Assembly (NCBI RefSeq): GCF_011684115.1
Contig: NZ_JAADJV010000004.1
Coordinates: 124,001 to 188,000 of the forward strand
Source of the DNA: Rahnella aceris
GTDB lineage: Bacteria; Pseudomonadota; Gammaproteobacteria; Enterobacterales; Enterobacteriaceae
Length of the DNA: 64,000 nucleotides
Direction of reading: 5' to 3'
Part shown: piece by piece, positions 19,410-29,047 of the stretch
Numbering within the stretch: position 1 is the first letter of the stretch
How the letters are laid out: the number at the start of each line of letters is the position of its first letter
The notes under the pieces: model-generated
Told to the model about the DNA's origin: nothing
What the model saw: only the letters and a program-made list of their open reading frames with translations
The model's database searches: none
Position numbers and translations under genes: made by a program

Positions 19410-20225
19410 TTACCATTCCTGGCGCATCTGCTGGCGAACGCGCTGCGAACTTGCGCGGTTTTCTGCACCCAGACGGTTGCTGAGGCTAACGCCTTCTTTG
19501 CGTGCGTCCTGGATGTTTTGCCAGACAACGTTTTGCACGTTGCTGATGTCGTCGGGTGTGGCCTTATCCGGATCAGCGATGTCGAGTAATTGCGACAGCA
19601 GGCCCAGCGTGGCGTAGTTTTCGATGTCGTAAGCCATCGGCGGAATGGTGGCAGCCAGTTTTTCCAGCGCATCCACAGAACGTAAGGTGATACGTGCGGC
19701 GGATTCTTTACCCATCGCGTGGATCATCACGCCGTTGTTTTTGAAGGCGATCAGTTTGTTAGCCTGATAACCGTGCGCCAGAAACGCACCGGACATCGCT
19801 TTACCGACAATCAGCCCGACCACCGGATGCCCGGCCAGACGCGCTTTGGCGTAAGCGCCTGCGGCACCGGCCAGCGCCTGATGGATACCGAACGCTTCTT
19901 CGCGGCGACCATAAGCCTGACTTGGTACGTCGATGACCGCCACGATGGCGCGTTTGGTGCTGGCATCCGCGTCGGCGTCAATCACGTCGTTAACGACTTT
20001 TGCCAGATTCCAGCCTTCGAGCAAACCGACTTCGCCGCCCGCTGCACGCGGATACTGGTTATTTTTGTCCGGCACCACGGCGATGAAACGTACCGGCTGG
20101 TCATTCATTTTGCCGTCAGCCGCTTTCACGGAAGGGCAAAGACCGGTTACCGGAGTGGCGTCTTTGGTCAGTTCAGCGAACCAGTAATCACCCCGGCTGG
20201 CTGCATTATTTGCTACGTTGCTCAT
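19410..20225 (-). CDS. mdcE: Malonate decarboxylase gamma subunit
   Basis: 271-residue carboxyltransferase-fold subunit that, with MdcD, decarboxylates malonyl-S-ACP to acetyl-S-ACP. A crotonase-like core is visible (VDVPSQAYGRREEAFGIHQALAGAAGAYAKARLAGHPVVGLIVGKAMSGAFLAHG). The start overlaps the mdcD stop by four bases (ATGA), which suggests coupled translation to keep the two subunits equal. Confidence 0.95.
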   Translation of the reverse strand: MSNVANNAASRGDYWFAELTKDATPVTGLCPSVKAADGKMNDQPVRFIAVVPDKNNQYPRAAGGEVGLLEGWNLAKVVNDVIDADADASTKRAIVAVIDVPSQAYGRREEAFGIHQALAGAAGAYAKARLAGHPVVGLIVGKAMSGAFLAHGYQANKLIAFKNNGVMIHAMGKESAARITLRSVDALEKLAATIPPMAYDIENYATLGLLSQLLDIADPDKATPDDISNVQNVVWQNIQDARKEGVSLSNRLGAENRASSQRVRQQMRQEW

Positions 20226-21064
20226 GCGCGATCCTCCCGGTTAAACAAGGCTTCCGTCACTTCACGGCTGGCCTGCTGCGCGGTGTCAAAACCGGTCAGT
20301 TTTGGCAGGTAATAATCATAATTATCAGAACGATGTGTCGCAGGTACGCCCGCTTTAATAAAGGCCAGCACGCTGTCTTTCACTTCATTCAGGGAATCTT
20401 TCACCAGCGCATCAACAAACCCGCTGTGATAACGCACTTCGCCACCGGTCATGCTCCAGATAAACGGACGGTCGCGGGAATCGTATTCATCGATACCGGC
20501 TTCCTGTTCGATAACCTGCGGACCGTTCAGTCCCAGACGGGCTTCACGGGTGACAATCAGATAGCTGCACAGCGCGGCGGCAATCGACATCCCGCCAAAG
20601 CAACCAACAGTACCGGCAACGACGCCGATCACCGGCGTATAGCGGCGCAAATCAACAATGGCGGCGTGAATATCGGCGATAGCGGCAAGACCCAGATTGG
20701 CCTCCTGCAAACGCACACCACCGGTTTCCAGCAGCAGAACGGCCTGCGTCGGGATGCCGTTACGGTTATCTTCTGCAGCCATTTCCAGCGCAGCAGCCAT
20801 TTTGGCACCGGACACTTCGCCCATGCTGCCGCCCTGGAAGCTGCCTTCAATCGCCACAACGACAGCAGGCTGGCCGTTAATCTGACCTTTGGCGACGACC
20901 ATGCCGTCATCGGCCTGCGGCACGATGCCCTGCGGTTCCAGCCACGGAGACATAATGCGTTCGAACGGCCCGAGCAGTTCACGGAAAGTCCCGGCGTCCA
21001 GCAATTTGCGGGCGCGCTGACGGGCGCTCAGTTCGATAAAGCTCTGATCAGTATCAGTTGGCAT
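20222..21064 (-). CDS. mdcD: Malonate decarboxylase beta subunit
   Basis: 280-residue carboxyltransferase-fold subunit; partner of MdcE. SARQRARKLLDAGTFREL and the oxyanion-type glycine stretches GGMSIAAALCSYL and GSFQGGSMGEVSGAKMAAAL are recognisable. The frame is open further upstream inside mdcC, but the family starts near here and the ATG at 21064 gives the normal 11-base overlap with mdcC. Operon position and length are as in Klebsiella mdc. Confidence 0.95.
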   Translation of the reverse strand: MPTDTDQSFIELSARQRARKLLDAGTFRELLGPFERIMSPWLEPQGIVPQADDGMVVAKGQINGQPAVVVAIEGSFQGGSMGEVSGAKMAAALEMAAEDNRNGIPTQAVLLLETGGVRLQEANLGLAAIADIHAAIVDLRRYTPVIGVVAGTVGCFGGMSIAAALCSYLIVTREARLGLNGPQVIEQEAGIDEYDSRDRPFIWSMTGGEVRYHSGFVDALVKDSLNEVKDSVLAFIKAGVPATHRSDNYDYYLPKLTGFDTAQQASREVTEALFNREDRA

Positions 21065-21356
21065 TTTCAGCCTCCTCAAAGACCTGTTCGATACGCAGAC
21101 GGGCAACGCCGGGTGTGGCGCCAAAATCATTGATGTCGAGACGACCGGCCGGTAATTCACGCAGCGCACTCAGACGGTTAAAAAAGTTCTGCCATAAGGT
21201 ATGGCTGCCGTCGACCGAGGTGGTGACGATAATGTTCAGTTCATTGACTGTTTTTGGTTCATACAGCGCTTCTAAATCGCCGGAACCTACCACGCCTGCT
21301 TCGGCACGGCCTGCCAGCGGTTTTGCCGCCGGGTAGTTAAATTCAAAACGTTCCAT
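21054..21356 (-). CDS. mdcC: Malonate decarboxylase acyl carrier protein
   Basis: 100-residue delta subunit carrying the dephospho-CoA-type prosthetic group. The attachment serine is Ser25 in VVGSGDLEAL, the position known from Klebsiella. The C-terminal INDFGATPGVARLRIEQ is typical. It overlaps mdcD by 11 bases and lies 40 bases after mdcB. Confidence 0.95.
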   Translation of the reverse strand: MERFEFNYPAAKPLAGRAEAGVVGSGDLEALYEPKTVNELNIIVTTSVDGSHTLWQNFFNRLSALRELPAGRLDINDFGATPGVARLRIEQVFEEAENAN

Positions 21357-21396
21357 AACACCTCTTTGTACTGATGTTAGTTAATGCGTATCCGGT

Positions 21397-22254
21397 TCAG
21401 ACCACGCTGACGCGGTCAAGAAACAGCGTCGCAGCCAGTAAATCAGCGGCACCGCCGGGCGATGTGTTGTCCGCCAGCATCCGGTGTTCGAGATGGCGCA
21501 ACCGTTGTTTGCCCGCCATCGTGCTGGTGCCACCGGCTTCCAGCACGGCCTGCGCGCCCTGATGCATGGCTTCCAGCGCCGGTAAGCCACCGCGTGACAG
21601 CACGCAGGTGTCGGCCAGTGTGGACATCACCGCCAGTAAGGCATCGACCTGCGCTTCGCTTTCGCTGGCGCCGTGTGCCCGGCTGTGATGAAGCTGCGGC
21701 AGTGCACAACCGATAATGTGCGGGAAACCGCTTTGCGCCTCTTCGCGTGCACCCGGCACCTGATAACGCTGCACGGCGTGCGAACCTTTACTGAATTTTT
21801 TCGGGCTGAAAGCATCGGGTAACGCTGCAATTTTCGCGGCGCGCTGCGCAATATGCAGCGGCAGTAAACTTTCCGGCTGCATGGAGACGGCGCTGACCAG
21901 CAACCCCATCGCCCAGATAGCGCCCCGGTGAGTATTCACGCCGCCGGTTTCTGCCATCATCTGCGCTTCGCCAGCACGACCTAAACGGCCCACTTCCTGA
22001 CGCAGGGCGATATCCGCCGGGCGCTGCCAGCTGTGTAAAGCCAGCAAATAGAACGTGGACGTCAGGCTGCGCGCCGAACGCACCATCAGATCTAAACTTA
22101 AATCCTGATGGGCTCCGGCACTCCGGCTGTCTACCAGCCCCGGTTTCGGGCTAAGCCGCGCTTCGTCGATCAGCGCCTGCGTCGCCGTTTCTGCCAGCCT
22201 TTCGGCCAGTTCTTCCGCTGTGAGCAGAGCGCCAGTCGTTAAAGTCTGCGGCAT
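21397..22254 (-). CDS. mdcB: Triphosphoribosyl-dephospho-CoA synthase
   Basis: About 285 residues. Makes the precursor of the MdcC prosthetic group from dephospho-CoA and ATP (CitG/MdcB family). Signatures: EARLSPKPGLVDSRSAGAHQDL and GGVNTHRGAIWAMGLL. Two starts are possible: GTG at 22263, overlapping the mdcA stop (GTGA), or ATG at 22254, which has GGTGA five bases before it; the ATG is taken here. Second gene of the operon. Confidence 0.92.
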   Translation of the reverse strand: MPQTLTTGALLTAEELAERLAETATQALIDEARLSPKPGLVDSRSAGAHQDLSLDLMVRSARSLTSTFYLLALHSWQRPADIALRQEVGRLGRAGEAQMMAETGGVNTHRGAIWAMGLLVSAVSMQPESLLPLHIAQRAAKIAALPDAFSPKKFSKGSHAVQRYQVPGAREEAQSGFPHIIGCALPQLHHSRAHGASESEAQVDALLAVMSTLADTCVLSRGGLPALEAMHQGAQAVLEAGGTSTMAGKQRLRHLEHRMLADNTSPGGAADLLAATLFLDRVSVV

Positions 22255-22259
22255 AGTGA

Positions 22260-23921
22260 TCACCAGCTACGGAATTTGGCTGGCGGGTTATACAAGCCGC
22301 CGGACCAGTCAACCAGCTCGCTCACGCTGCCCGCCGCCAGTAATGAACGGGTGGCGTCGGTGCGGCGGATGCCCATATCTTCCGGGAAGACCACCAGTTC
22401 CTGACGGCGCAGGTCGGCGACGCGTTTGGCGTCAACGCCCAGACCGATGTCAGTGATACCGGCAACTGCCGCCACCATCGCACGGCGTTCTTCGAGAGAA
22501 CGGGCGCGGTAAAGATAGGCGATACCTTCTTCGGTCAGCACGTGGGTCACGTCGTCGCCGTAAATCATCACCGGCGCCAGCGGCATACCGGATTCTTTAC
22601 CCACATCAACGGCTTCGAGTTTCTCAACGAATGTCGGTTTGCCCCCGGCCTGGAAGGTTTCCACCATCTGTACGACCAGTTTTTTACCGCGTGCCATCGG
22701 GTCCGGCTCTTCAATCATGTCGAGCCAGGCTGGCGTGGAGTGACGGCGACCGTGCGGATCATGCCCCATGTTAGGCGCGCCCCCGAAACCGGCCAGACGA
22801 CCGCGGGTCACGGTTGACGAGTTCGCCAGCCCGTCAACCTGCAAGGTCGAACCGATGAACATATCTACCGCGTACTGGCCTGCCATCTGGCAGAACGCAC
22901 GGTTGGAGCGCATAGAACCGTCGGAGCCGGTGAAGAACACGTCAGGACGGGCGCGGATATATTCTTCCATCCCCATTTCGCCGCCGAAGCAGTGAACGGT
23001 TTCCACCCAGCCGCTTTCAATCGCCGGGATCAGCGTCGGATGCGGGTTCAGTGTCCAGTGTTTACAGATTTTGCCACGCAGGCCGAGCTGTTCGCCGTAA
23101 GTGGGCAACAGCAGTTCGATAGCGGCGGTGTTAAAACCGATGCCGTGGTTGAGCGACTGCACGTTGTGTTTGGCGTAGATACCTTTAATGGCCATCATGG
23201 CCATCAGCACGTGAACCGGTTTGATCAGGCGCGGGTCACGGGTGAACAGCGGTTCGATGAAGAATGGCTTGTCGGCGACGACCACGAAATCGATCCAGTC
23301 GCCCGGAATATCGACGCGCGGCAGATCAGTGTCTTCTTCAACCAGTTCGTTGACCTGCGCAATCACGATACCGTTTTTGAAGGCTGCGGCTTCGACCAGC
23401 GCCGGGGTGTCTTCGGTGCTCGCGCCGGTATACAGATTGCCTTTGCGGTCAGCTTTGAAACCGGCGATCAGTGCGATGTTCGGCACCAGATCGACGTAAA
23501 GACGGGAATACAGTTCGATATAGGTGTGGATCGCACCGATTTCCATCTGACCGTCTTCCAGCAACTGCGCGATGCGCAGGCTTTGCGGACCGGAGAACGC
23601 AAAATCGAGCTTACGGGCGATGCCACGTTCAAAGAGATCCAGATGTTCAGCGCGGCTGACGCTCGGCATGATCATATGTAAATCATGCAGCTTTTCAGGA
23701 TTCACTTTCGCCAGTGATCGGGAAAGGAAGTCAGCTTGTTTTTGGTTGTTACCCTCCATCACCACGCGGTCGCCGGAGGCAATCAGCGTTTCGAGGATGG
23801 GGATAATTTTATCTGTGGGTAAAACTTTACCCTCTGCCACGGAACGGACACTGTCGATACGCCGTTGTTTTTCATTGCGGCGGGTGTCCCACACTTTCGT
23901 GGTCTGCGGATGTTGCGGCAT
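22260..23921 (-). CDS. mdcA: Malonate decarboxylase alpha subunit
   Basis: 553-residue acetyl-S-ACP:malonate ACP transferase, first gene of the operon. Contains the CoA-transferase-like core (FAFSGPQSLRIAQLLEDGQMEIGAIHTYIELYSRLYVDLVPNIALIAGFKAD) and GFGGAPNMGHDPHGRRHSTPAW. The frame opens 20 codons earlier, but the ATG at 23921 has a strong AGGGAGG site before it and matches the short MdcA N-terminus before the WDTRRxEK block. Confidence 0.96.
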   Translation of the reverse strand: MPQHPQTTKVWDTRRNEKQRRIDSVRSVAEGKVLPTDKIIPILETLIASGDRVVMEGNNQKQADFLSRSLAKVNPEKLHDLHMIMPSVSRAEHLDLFERGIARKLDFAFSGPQSLRIAQLLEDGQMEIGAIHTYIELYSRLYVDLVPNIALIAGFKADRKGNLYTGASTEDTPALVEAAAFKNGIVIAQVNELVEEDTDLPRVDIPGDWIDFVVVADKPFFIEPLFTRDPRLIKPVHVLMAMMAIKGIYAKHNVQSLNHGIGFNTAAIELLLPTYGEQLGLRGKICKHWTLNPHPTLIPAIESGWVETVHCFGGEMGMEEYIRARPDVFFTGSDGSMRSNRAFCQMAGQYAVDMFIGSTLQVDGLANSSTVTRGRLAGFGGAPNMGHDPHGRRHSTPAWLDMIEEPDPMARGKKLVVQMVETFQAGGKPTFVEKLEAVDVGKESGMPLAPVMIYGDDVTHVLTEEGIAYLYRARSLEERRAMVAAVAGITDIGLGVDAKRVADLRRQELVVFPEDMGIRRTDATRSLLAAGSVSELVDWSGGLYNPPAKFRSW

Positions 23922-24033
23922 GCCAAACCTCCCTGGGTTGAGCTTGCTGAATCTTTCCCGGCGTGATGAAACAAGAGGCATCGGGAAGTTCAGTCAAGTG
24001 GCGGTTGCATCACATTTGACCTGTTTTGATAGC

Positions 24034-24050
24034 CTGCTAAGTGTAAGCAG
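24034..24050. promoter_or_regulatory. Candidate MdcR operator upstream of mdcA
   Basis: Perfect dyad CTGCT-N7-AGCAG, which includes the T-N11-A core of LysR-type binding sites, about 115 bases before the mdcA start. TTGCATCA also occurs on each side (24005-24012 and 24060-24067). Binding is an inference from position and symmetry. Besides these, nothing was seen in the 307 bases between mdcA and the next gene except the DUF1471 terminator. Confidence 0.4.
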
Positions 24051-24177
24051 CGAAGAATATTGCATCAATTAAGCGTCCGGACACTTCGTTACGCTGAGAG
24101 TAACGATCTGACGTATTTCTTTAAAAACAAATTGATACAGAACAAAGAAAGAGAAGGAGCGCACAGAAAACGGGAAT

Positions 24178-24203
24178 AAAAAAGGGATGCACAAAGGCAT
24201 CCC
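24178..24203 (-). terminator. Terminator of the DUF1471 gene
   Basis: Stem GGGATGC/GCATCCC with a 6-base loop, followed on the minus strand by six T residues, 26 bases after the stop at 24229. Confidence 0.85.
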
Positions 24204-24228
24204 GGGGTTCAGAGCAGCATAAAAGCGA

Positions 24229-24498
24229 TTATTTGAAGACTTCAGCCGTTGCGGTGATTTTCTTCTTCTCCTGAGCCGCAATCACCACATAGTATTTGCC
24301 GCCCTTTTCATCAGCCAGTTTGGACAATTCTTCTTTCGCATCCATTGGCGCAGTGTATTCATTGCTGGTCGTGACCACGCCCAGACTGGTGTAACCCTTA
24401 TCTTTGGCTTCTTCTTTCGAGATCATCTCTGCCGCCATCGCGTTGAGTGAGAATAACCCTGTCAGAATTGCCGCAACGATAATTTTTTTTGATTTCAT
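24229..24498 (-). CDS. DUF1471 (YhcN/BhsA-like) periplasmic protein
   Basis: 89 residues with a cleavable signal peptide (about 1-22, ending NAMA-AE). The mature part (GYTSLGVVTTSNEYTAPMDAKEELSKLADEKGGKYYVVIAA, ending AEVFK) fits the DUF1471 family, small envelope proteins tied to stress and biofilm in enterics. The specific paralogue (yhcN, bhsA, ydgH types) cannot be named safely. Monocistronic, with its own terminator; a GAGGTAATGTC site precedes the ATG. Confidence 0.85.
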   Translation of the reverse strand: MKSKKIIVAAILTGLFSLNAMAAEMISKEEAKDKGYTSLGVVTTSNEYTAPMDAKEELSKLADEKGGKYYVVIAAQEKKKITATAEVFK

Positions 24499-24718
24499 GA
24501 CATTACCTCTAAATTGGATGAATAGTTCTCAAAGAAAGCAGTCAGGATATGAACAGCGGGTGTATCTGCGCTGGCATGACCTTCATGGTTAAACGCCAGT
24601 AAACTCCCCAGAGACGCAAACAGGCTCGCGTAACAACTTACGCCCACCTTTCACCCCGTCATCATCGGCTTAAGTATTAGTCACCCTTGAGAATTAGCCA
24701 GAAAATTGAAAAAAATAT

Positions 24719-25501
24719 TTACATTGGCTTGCAGTCTGCAATCAGGAAACGCTCGACAAGTTCACAAAACCTATCAGGGTGGGAGATAAACGGCGCATGT
24801 GCAGCCTTTTCAACGACTTCCGAACAGGAATCGGGCAGAATCGCATCCATCAGCGGCACCATTTTTCTCGGTACCAGCCCGTCGAGCGCACCGTAAATAC
24901 GCAGGACTGGCAAGGTCAGTTGCGTCACCGGCTGGCGCAAATCCACGTTGCGTAAAATCTCCAGCCCGCCATTGAGCACGGCCACCGGCGGCATCGGCAG
25001 ATTCAGAACGATCGATTTAAGCAGCCGCGCATCCTGACGGGCGCTGTCGCTGCCCAGCGTCTGCAGCGCCAGAAAACGCTCAACCGTGCGCTGGAAATCT
25101 TCACTTAACTGATGCTGAAAACCCTGTAATACGTCCGGGCGGATCCCCGGCCAGTTTTCATGGGCTGCAAAACAGGGCGATGATGCCACGGTAATCAGTT
25201 TTTCCACGCGCTGCGGCGCACTCAGGGCTATCTGGCTGGCCACCAGGCCGCCCAGCGACCAGCCAAGTAATGCGCTTTTCTCCGGCATTGCGGCAAGCAC
25301 GGTTTCCGCCATCTCTTCCAGCGTCATCGCCCCGAAACCCTCACTGCGGCCATAGCCCGGCAGATCAATCAGATGCAGACAAAATTGCGGCGCAAGTCGC
25401 TCTGCCGTGTAACGCCACACTTCGGCATTCAGCCCCCATCCGTGAAGCAGCACAAGATGGCGATCTCCTTCGCCGATAGTCTCCCGGTAAAGCGTATTCA
25501 T
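24719..25501 (-). CDS. bioH: Pimeloyl-ACP methyl ester carboxylesterase
   Basis: 260-residue alpha/beta hydrolase that removes the methyl group from pimeloyl-ACP methyl ester, closing the pimelate stage of biotin synthesis. The catalytic triad is visible at the same numbers as in E. coli: Ser82 in GWSLGG, Asp207 in GALDGLVP and His235 in AAHAPFISH. Divergent from gntX, as in E. coli. The 220 bases downstream, up to the DUF1471 gene, show nothing recognisable. Confidence 0.96.
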   Translation of the reverse strand: MNTLYRETIGEGDRHLVLLHGWGLNAEVWRYTAERLAPQFCLHLIDLPGYGRSEGFGAMTLEEMAETVLAAMPEKSALLGWSLGGLVASQIALSAPQRVEKLITVASSPCFAAHENWPGIRPDVLQGFQHQLSEDFQRTVERFLALQTLGSDSARQDARLLKSIVLNLPMPPVAVLNGGLEILRNVDLRQPVTQLTLPVLRIYGALDGLVPRKMVPLMDAILPDSCSEVVEKAAHAPFISHPDRFCELVERFLIADCKPM

Positions 25502-25547
25502 AGCGTATTGTCCGTGTCTGTCTGATTGGCAAAAGGAACCCGCCGCT

Positions 25548-26237
25548 ATGCTAACAATTGCCAGCCGCTGTTGGCTATGCCAGTGTCCGCTGCATCTCCC
25601 GGTTCAGGGCATTTGCAGTTTGTGCATGAAACATCTGCCGGTCGCACCGCCCTGCTGCCTGCGCTGCGGATTGCCCTCTTCCGGGGGCCATGCCGATTGC
25701 GGACGTTGTCTGTTAAAACCCCCACCGTGGGACGCGATGATCTTCGCCAGCCCTTATGAAATGCCGGTGAGCGGGCTGGTTTTGCGGTTCAAATTCTCCA
25801 GGCAACCGGAACTCGACACCACACTTGCCCGTTTACTTTTTCTGCGCTGGCAGGAACGCTACCGGATGAGCAATCTGCCCAGACCCGACGTGCTTCTCAG
25901 CGTGCCGCTGCATCAGAAGCGCTATTTCTCGCGCGGGTATAATCAGAGTGAATTGCTCGCGAAGCCGCTGGCACGCTGGCTGCATTGCCAATATCTGCCC
26001 GATGCCCTGAGACGCAACCGGCGCACGCCGCCGCAGCAAAGTCTGACCGAGCACGAGAGAAAGTGGAATCTGCGCAAAGCCTTCACCTGCCATGCCAGCC
26101 TGCGCGATAAGCACGTGATGTTGCTCGATGATGTGGTCACGACCGGCAGTACTGTCAGGGAAATCAGCAAGATTCTGCGTAATCAGGGCGTTGCTTCGCT
26201 GCAAATTGCCTGTATTTGCCGGACTTTACAGGCGTAA
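25548..26237 (+). CDS. gntX: ComF-family phosphoribosyltransferase-like protein GntX
   Basis: 229 residues. The N-terminal double zinc-finger-like region has paired cysteines (CWLCQC, CSLCMK, CCLRCG, CGRC). The C-terminal phosphoribosyltransferase domain shows the PRPP-binding loop [13 protein letters not shown]. Despite its name, no direct role in gluconate use is established; the family includes ComF of DNA uptake. AAGGA before the ATG supports the start. Placed between bioH and nfuA, as in E. coli. Confidence 0.93.
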   Translation: MLTIASRCWLCQCPLHLPVQGICSLCMKHLPVAPPCCLRCGLPSSGGHADCGRCLLKPPPWDAMIFASPYEMPVSGLVLRFKFSRQPELDTTLARLLFLRWQERYRMSNLPRPDVLLSVPLHQKRYFSRGYNQSELLAKPLARWLHCQYLPDALRRNRRTPPQQSLTEHERKWNLRKAFTCHASLRDKHVMLLDDVVTTGSTVREISKILRNQGVASLQIACICRTLQA

Positions 26238-26297
26238 GCACGTGCTGCTAACACACTGGCAACGTGAAGGGTGACGGGTAAAAACAAAGGGCGTATT

Positions 26298-26322
26298 ATA
26301 ACCAACTAGAGTAGTCAACTAT
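26298..26322 (-). promoter_or_regulatory. IscR type 1 site at the nfuA promoter
   Basis: The reverse strand of these 25 bases agrees at 21 positions with the IscR type 1 consensus (ATASYYGACT...AGTCRRSTAT), including GACT and AGT in the two halves. It lies just downstream of a possible -10 (TATTAT, 26294-26299) and 12 bases before the nfuA ATG. Repression of nfuA by IscR is known in E. coli. Confidence 0.7.
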
Positions 26323-26334
26323 TGAGCGAATGTT

Positions 26335-26910
26335 ATGATCCTTATTACCGATGCTGCCCAAGAGCACTTTGCCAAATTGCTGGCAAGCCAGGAAGAAGGC
26401 ACCCAAATCCGCGTATTCGTGATCAATCCCGGTACGCCAACCGCAGAATGCGGTGTCTCCTATTGCCCACCTGACGCCGTAGAAGCGACGGATACCGAAC
26501 TCAAGTTCGAGAAACTGTCTGCTTTCATTGATGAATTAAGCGCGCCTTATCTGCAAGACGCCGTGATCGACTTCGTCACCGATCAGCTCGGTTCCCAGCT
26601 CACGCTGAAGGCTCCGAACGCCAAAATGCGTAAAGTCTCTGACGATGCGCCGCTGATGGAACGTGTTGAATATCAGTTGCAGTCACAGATTAACCCGCAG
26701 TTAGCCAGCCATGGTGGTCGTGTTTCCCTGATGGAAATCACCGACGACGGCATCGCTATCCTGCAATTCGGCGGCGGTTGCAACGGCTGTTCGATGATTG
26801 ATGTCACCCTGAAAGACGGCATCGAGAAAGAACTGCTGCAAAACTTCCCTGAGCTGAAAGGCGTTCGCGACCTGACTGAACACCAGCGCGGCGAGCACTC
26901 CTTCTACTGA
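26335..26910 (+). CDS. nfuA: Fe-S biogenesis protein NfuA
   Basis: 191 residues: a degenerate A-type N-terminal domain and a C-terminal Nfu domain that carries a [4Fe-4S] cluster on Cys149 and Cys152 (GGGCNGCSM), numbered as in E. coli. It delivers clusters to apoproteins under oxidative stress or iron limitation. Monocistronic, with an IscR-type site upstream and a strong terminator downstream. Confidence 0.98.
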   Translation: MILITDAAQEHFAKLLASQEEGTQIRVFVINPGTPTAECGVSYCPPDAVEATDTELKFEKLSAFIDELSAPYLQDAVIDFVTDQLGSQLTLKAPNAKMRKVSDDAPLMERVEYQLQSQINPQLASHGGRVSLMEITDDGIAILQFGGGCNGCSMIDVTLKDGIEKELLQNFPELKGVRDLTEHQRGEHSFY

Positions 26911-26935
26911 TCACCTGCTGATCAGTCAGAACATA

Positions 26936-26965
26936 AAAAGCACCCTTCCGTTGGGTGCTTTTTTT
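26936..26965. terminator. Bidirectional terminator between nfuA and malQ
   Basis: AAAAGCACCC (26936-26945) pairs with GGGTGCTTTT (26953-26962) around a 7-base loop, with T-runs on both strands. It serves nfuA and the convergent malPQ operon; the plus-strand T-run overlaps the malQ stop codon. Confidence 0.93.
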
Positions 26966-29039
26966 ATGCCTGCCTGCGCTGGTTTAAATCACTGAGCAGC
27001 GCATCAATATGCTCATCAGCAAACATGTCCTCCAGGGTTCGCGTCAGTTTGCGCCGCCAGTTGGGGTATTCGGTATTGGTGCCCGGCACATTCACCGGCA
27101 AATCCATGTCCAGCCAGTCTTCCGGTTGCAAACCCAGCAACGCGCTGGCACTGCCCGCCAGATAACGTTGCAAACCCAGGTTCAGCAGCGGCGTCATCGG
27201 CATGTTTTCAGCACTGCGGCTGATCGATTTCGGCACACACTGTGTCAGATGCAGCGCATTAAGAAGCCCCTGCTTGCTACGTTCACGTTCCCCGCGCAGT
27301 TTTTCCAGCACCTGCGGATCAGGATAAACACCCAGAGACGCACCGAGCGTTAAATCGCCCCCTTCCCAGTAGCCCCGCAACGTCGGTAAATCATGGGTGG
27401 TGACCGTTGCCATCGCTTGTGAAACATAATCTTCCGGCGGCCGGTAAAGGAAGTGTTTATCGTGCTCGAAATACAGCACTTTGTAGGAATACACCCCGCT
27501 GTCACGCAGGCTGGCGAGGATTTCTTTCGGCACGGTACCGAGGTCTTCACCAATCACCATGCACTGATGCCGCTGACTTTCCAAAGCCAGCACACCGAGT
27601 AAATCCTCCAGCGGATAACGGACATACGCGCCGCTGCCCGCCTCCTGTTCGGCGGGTATCCACCACAAACGCAGCAACCCCATGACGTGATCGATACGCA
27701 GTGCACCGCATTCCGCCATGTTTGCACGCAGCAAATCTATGAACGGCTGATAGGCACGGGCTTTCATTTCGTGTGGATCAATGGGCGGAAGCCCCCAGTT
27801 TTGTCCCTGCGGCCCGAGAATATCTGGCGGCGCACCGATGGTAGCATTCAGGCAATACAGCGCCGGATCGGACCAGGTTTCCGCGCCGCCTTGCGCTACG
27901 CCAACCGCCAGATCACGATACACGCCGATCGGCATCTTCAGCTCAACACTGCGCTGATAACATGCGGAAAACTGCATCTGCGCCAGCCATTGCTGCCACT
28001 GATAAAATTCAATTTCACCGGCGTAACGCTCGCTGAATTCCCGCACTTGTGCACTTTTCGCATCACGATAGACTTCCGGCCATACCGGCCAGCCCCACTG
28101 GCCTAAATCCAGATCGCGCAGATGCGTATGCAGTGCGTCGAACAACGCCTGCTGTCGCAGGCTGTCGCCACCAAGTGCGACGAAACGGCGAAAATCCTGC
28201 TTACGCGGGCTGTCTTCCGGCAACTCGCAAAACAGCGGCCAGGCCAGTTTGAGCGCCGCCGATTTCAGCGCCATCACCAGCGGATAATCGACAAACTCCG
28301 TGCTGCGCGCCTGCAGTAACGCCTCGCGCGTCTCTGTCGAATGCCACCAGTCTTGCGCCTCGCGACTGGCGGTAAACTCCTCCACGGCATTCACATCAAT
28401 GTAGGTCAGATTCAGCCAGCGGCGGGACGACGGACTGTAAGGGCTGGCACTTTGCGGATTCGCCGGATAGAGCGCGTGTATCGGATTCAGCCCGACGAAC
28501 GCCCCGCCGCGTTTCCCAACTTCTTCGACCATTTTTTTCAGGTCACCGAAGTCGCCTGCGCCCCAGTTATTCTCCGAGCGCAGCGTGTAAAGCTGAACCG
28601 TCGCGCCCCACAGTTTTTCCCCTGCCAGCAATGCCTCCGGCTCATAACAGCGCGTCGGCGCGACGATGATCCGGCAAGGCCAGACGTTATCATTTTGCGA
28701 TAACGTCAACTGGTGATAGCCGGCAGGCAGCGCAGCCCCGAGGTTCAACACGTTGCCTGTCAGGATTTCGCCCTGCGTCTGGCTGCCATTTTCCTGCGTC
28801 AGTTGCCATTGAAATGCGCCACTGCCTTCCGGCGTCAGCAACACTTTTTTGCCTTGTGTAAACACTTTGACCGGCGGCACGGGCGTGATTTCCGGCACGT
28901 CAGCCGGATCACGCCCCATCGCCGCCAGCAAGGCGACGCGCGTGTCATCTGACACCGTTTCCACGACATCCGTCATATTAATGAAACTGTCTACAATGCC
29001 TGCCCGGCGCGCGGCCTCAGCAAGTTGCTTGTCCTCCAT
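26964..29039 (-). CDS. malQ: 4-alpha-glucanotransferase (amylomaltase)
   Basis: 691-residue GH77 enzyme that disproportionates maltodextrins, giving glucose and longer chains for MalP. Core motifs include APPDILGPQGQNWGLPP, the nucleophile region ALRIDHVMGLLRLWWIP and acid/base region VIGEDLGTVP. The N-terminal extension of about 140 residues is the enterobacterial form. It follows malP by eight bases in a malPQ operon. Confidence 0.97.
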   Translation of the reverse strand: MEDKQLAEAARRAGIVDSFINMTDVVETVSDDTRVALLAAMGRDPADVPEITPVPPVKVFTQGKKVLLTPEGSGAFQWQLTQENGSQTQGEILTGNVLNLGAALPAGYHQLTLSQNDNVWPCRIIVAPTRCYEPEALLAGEKLWGATVQLYTLRSENNWGAGDFGDLKKMVEEVGKRGGAFVGLNPIHALYPANPQSASPYSPSSRRWLNLTYIDVNAVEEFTASREAQDWWHSTETREALLQARSTEFVDYPLVMALKSAALKLAWPLFCELPEDSPRKQDFRRFVALGGDSLRQQALFDALHTHLRDLDLGQWGWPVWPEVYRDAKSAQVREFSERYAGEIEFYQWQQWLAQMQFSACYQRSVELKMPIGVYRDLAVGVAQGGAETWSDPALYCLNATIGAPPDILGPQGQNWGLPPIDPHEMKARAYQPFIDLLRANMAECGALRIDHVMGLLRLWWIPAEQEAGSGAYVRYPLEDLLGVLALESQRHQCMVIGEDLGTVPKEILASLRDSGVYSYKVLYFEHDKHFLYRPPEDYVSQAMATVTTHDLPTLRGYWEGGDLTLGASLGVYPDPQVLEKLRGERERSKQGLLNALHLTQCVPKSISRSAENMPMTPLLNLGLQRYLAGSASALLGLQPEDWLDMDLPVNVPGTNTEYPNWRRKLTRTLEDMFADEHIDALLSDLNQRRQA

Positions 29040-29047
29040 GTCGGCTC

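Noticed and set aside
23922..23981. Longer N-terminus for mdcA (20 extra codons)
   Set aside because: The strong AGGGAGG site and the family N-terminus both point to the ATG at 23921.
24069..24281. 70-codon frame on the minus strand after the DUF1471 gene
   Set aside because: It overlaps the end of the DUF1471 gene and contains its terminator; low-complexity Phe/Ser/Arg composition.
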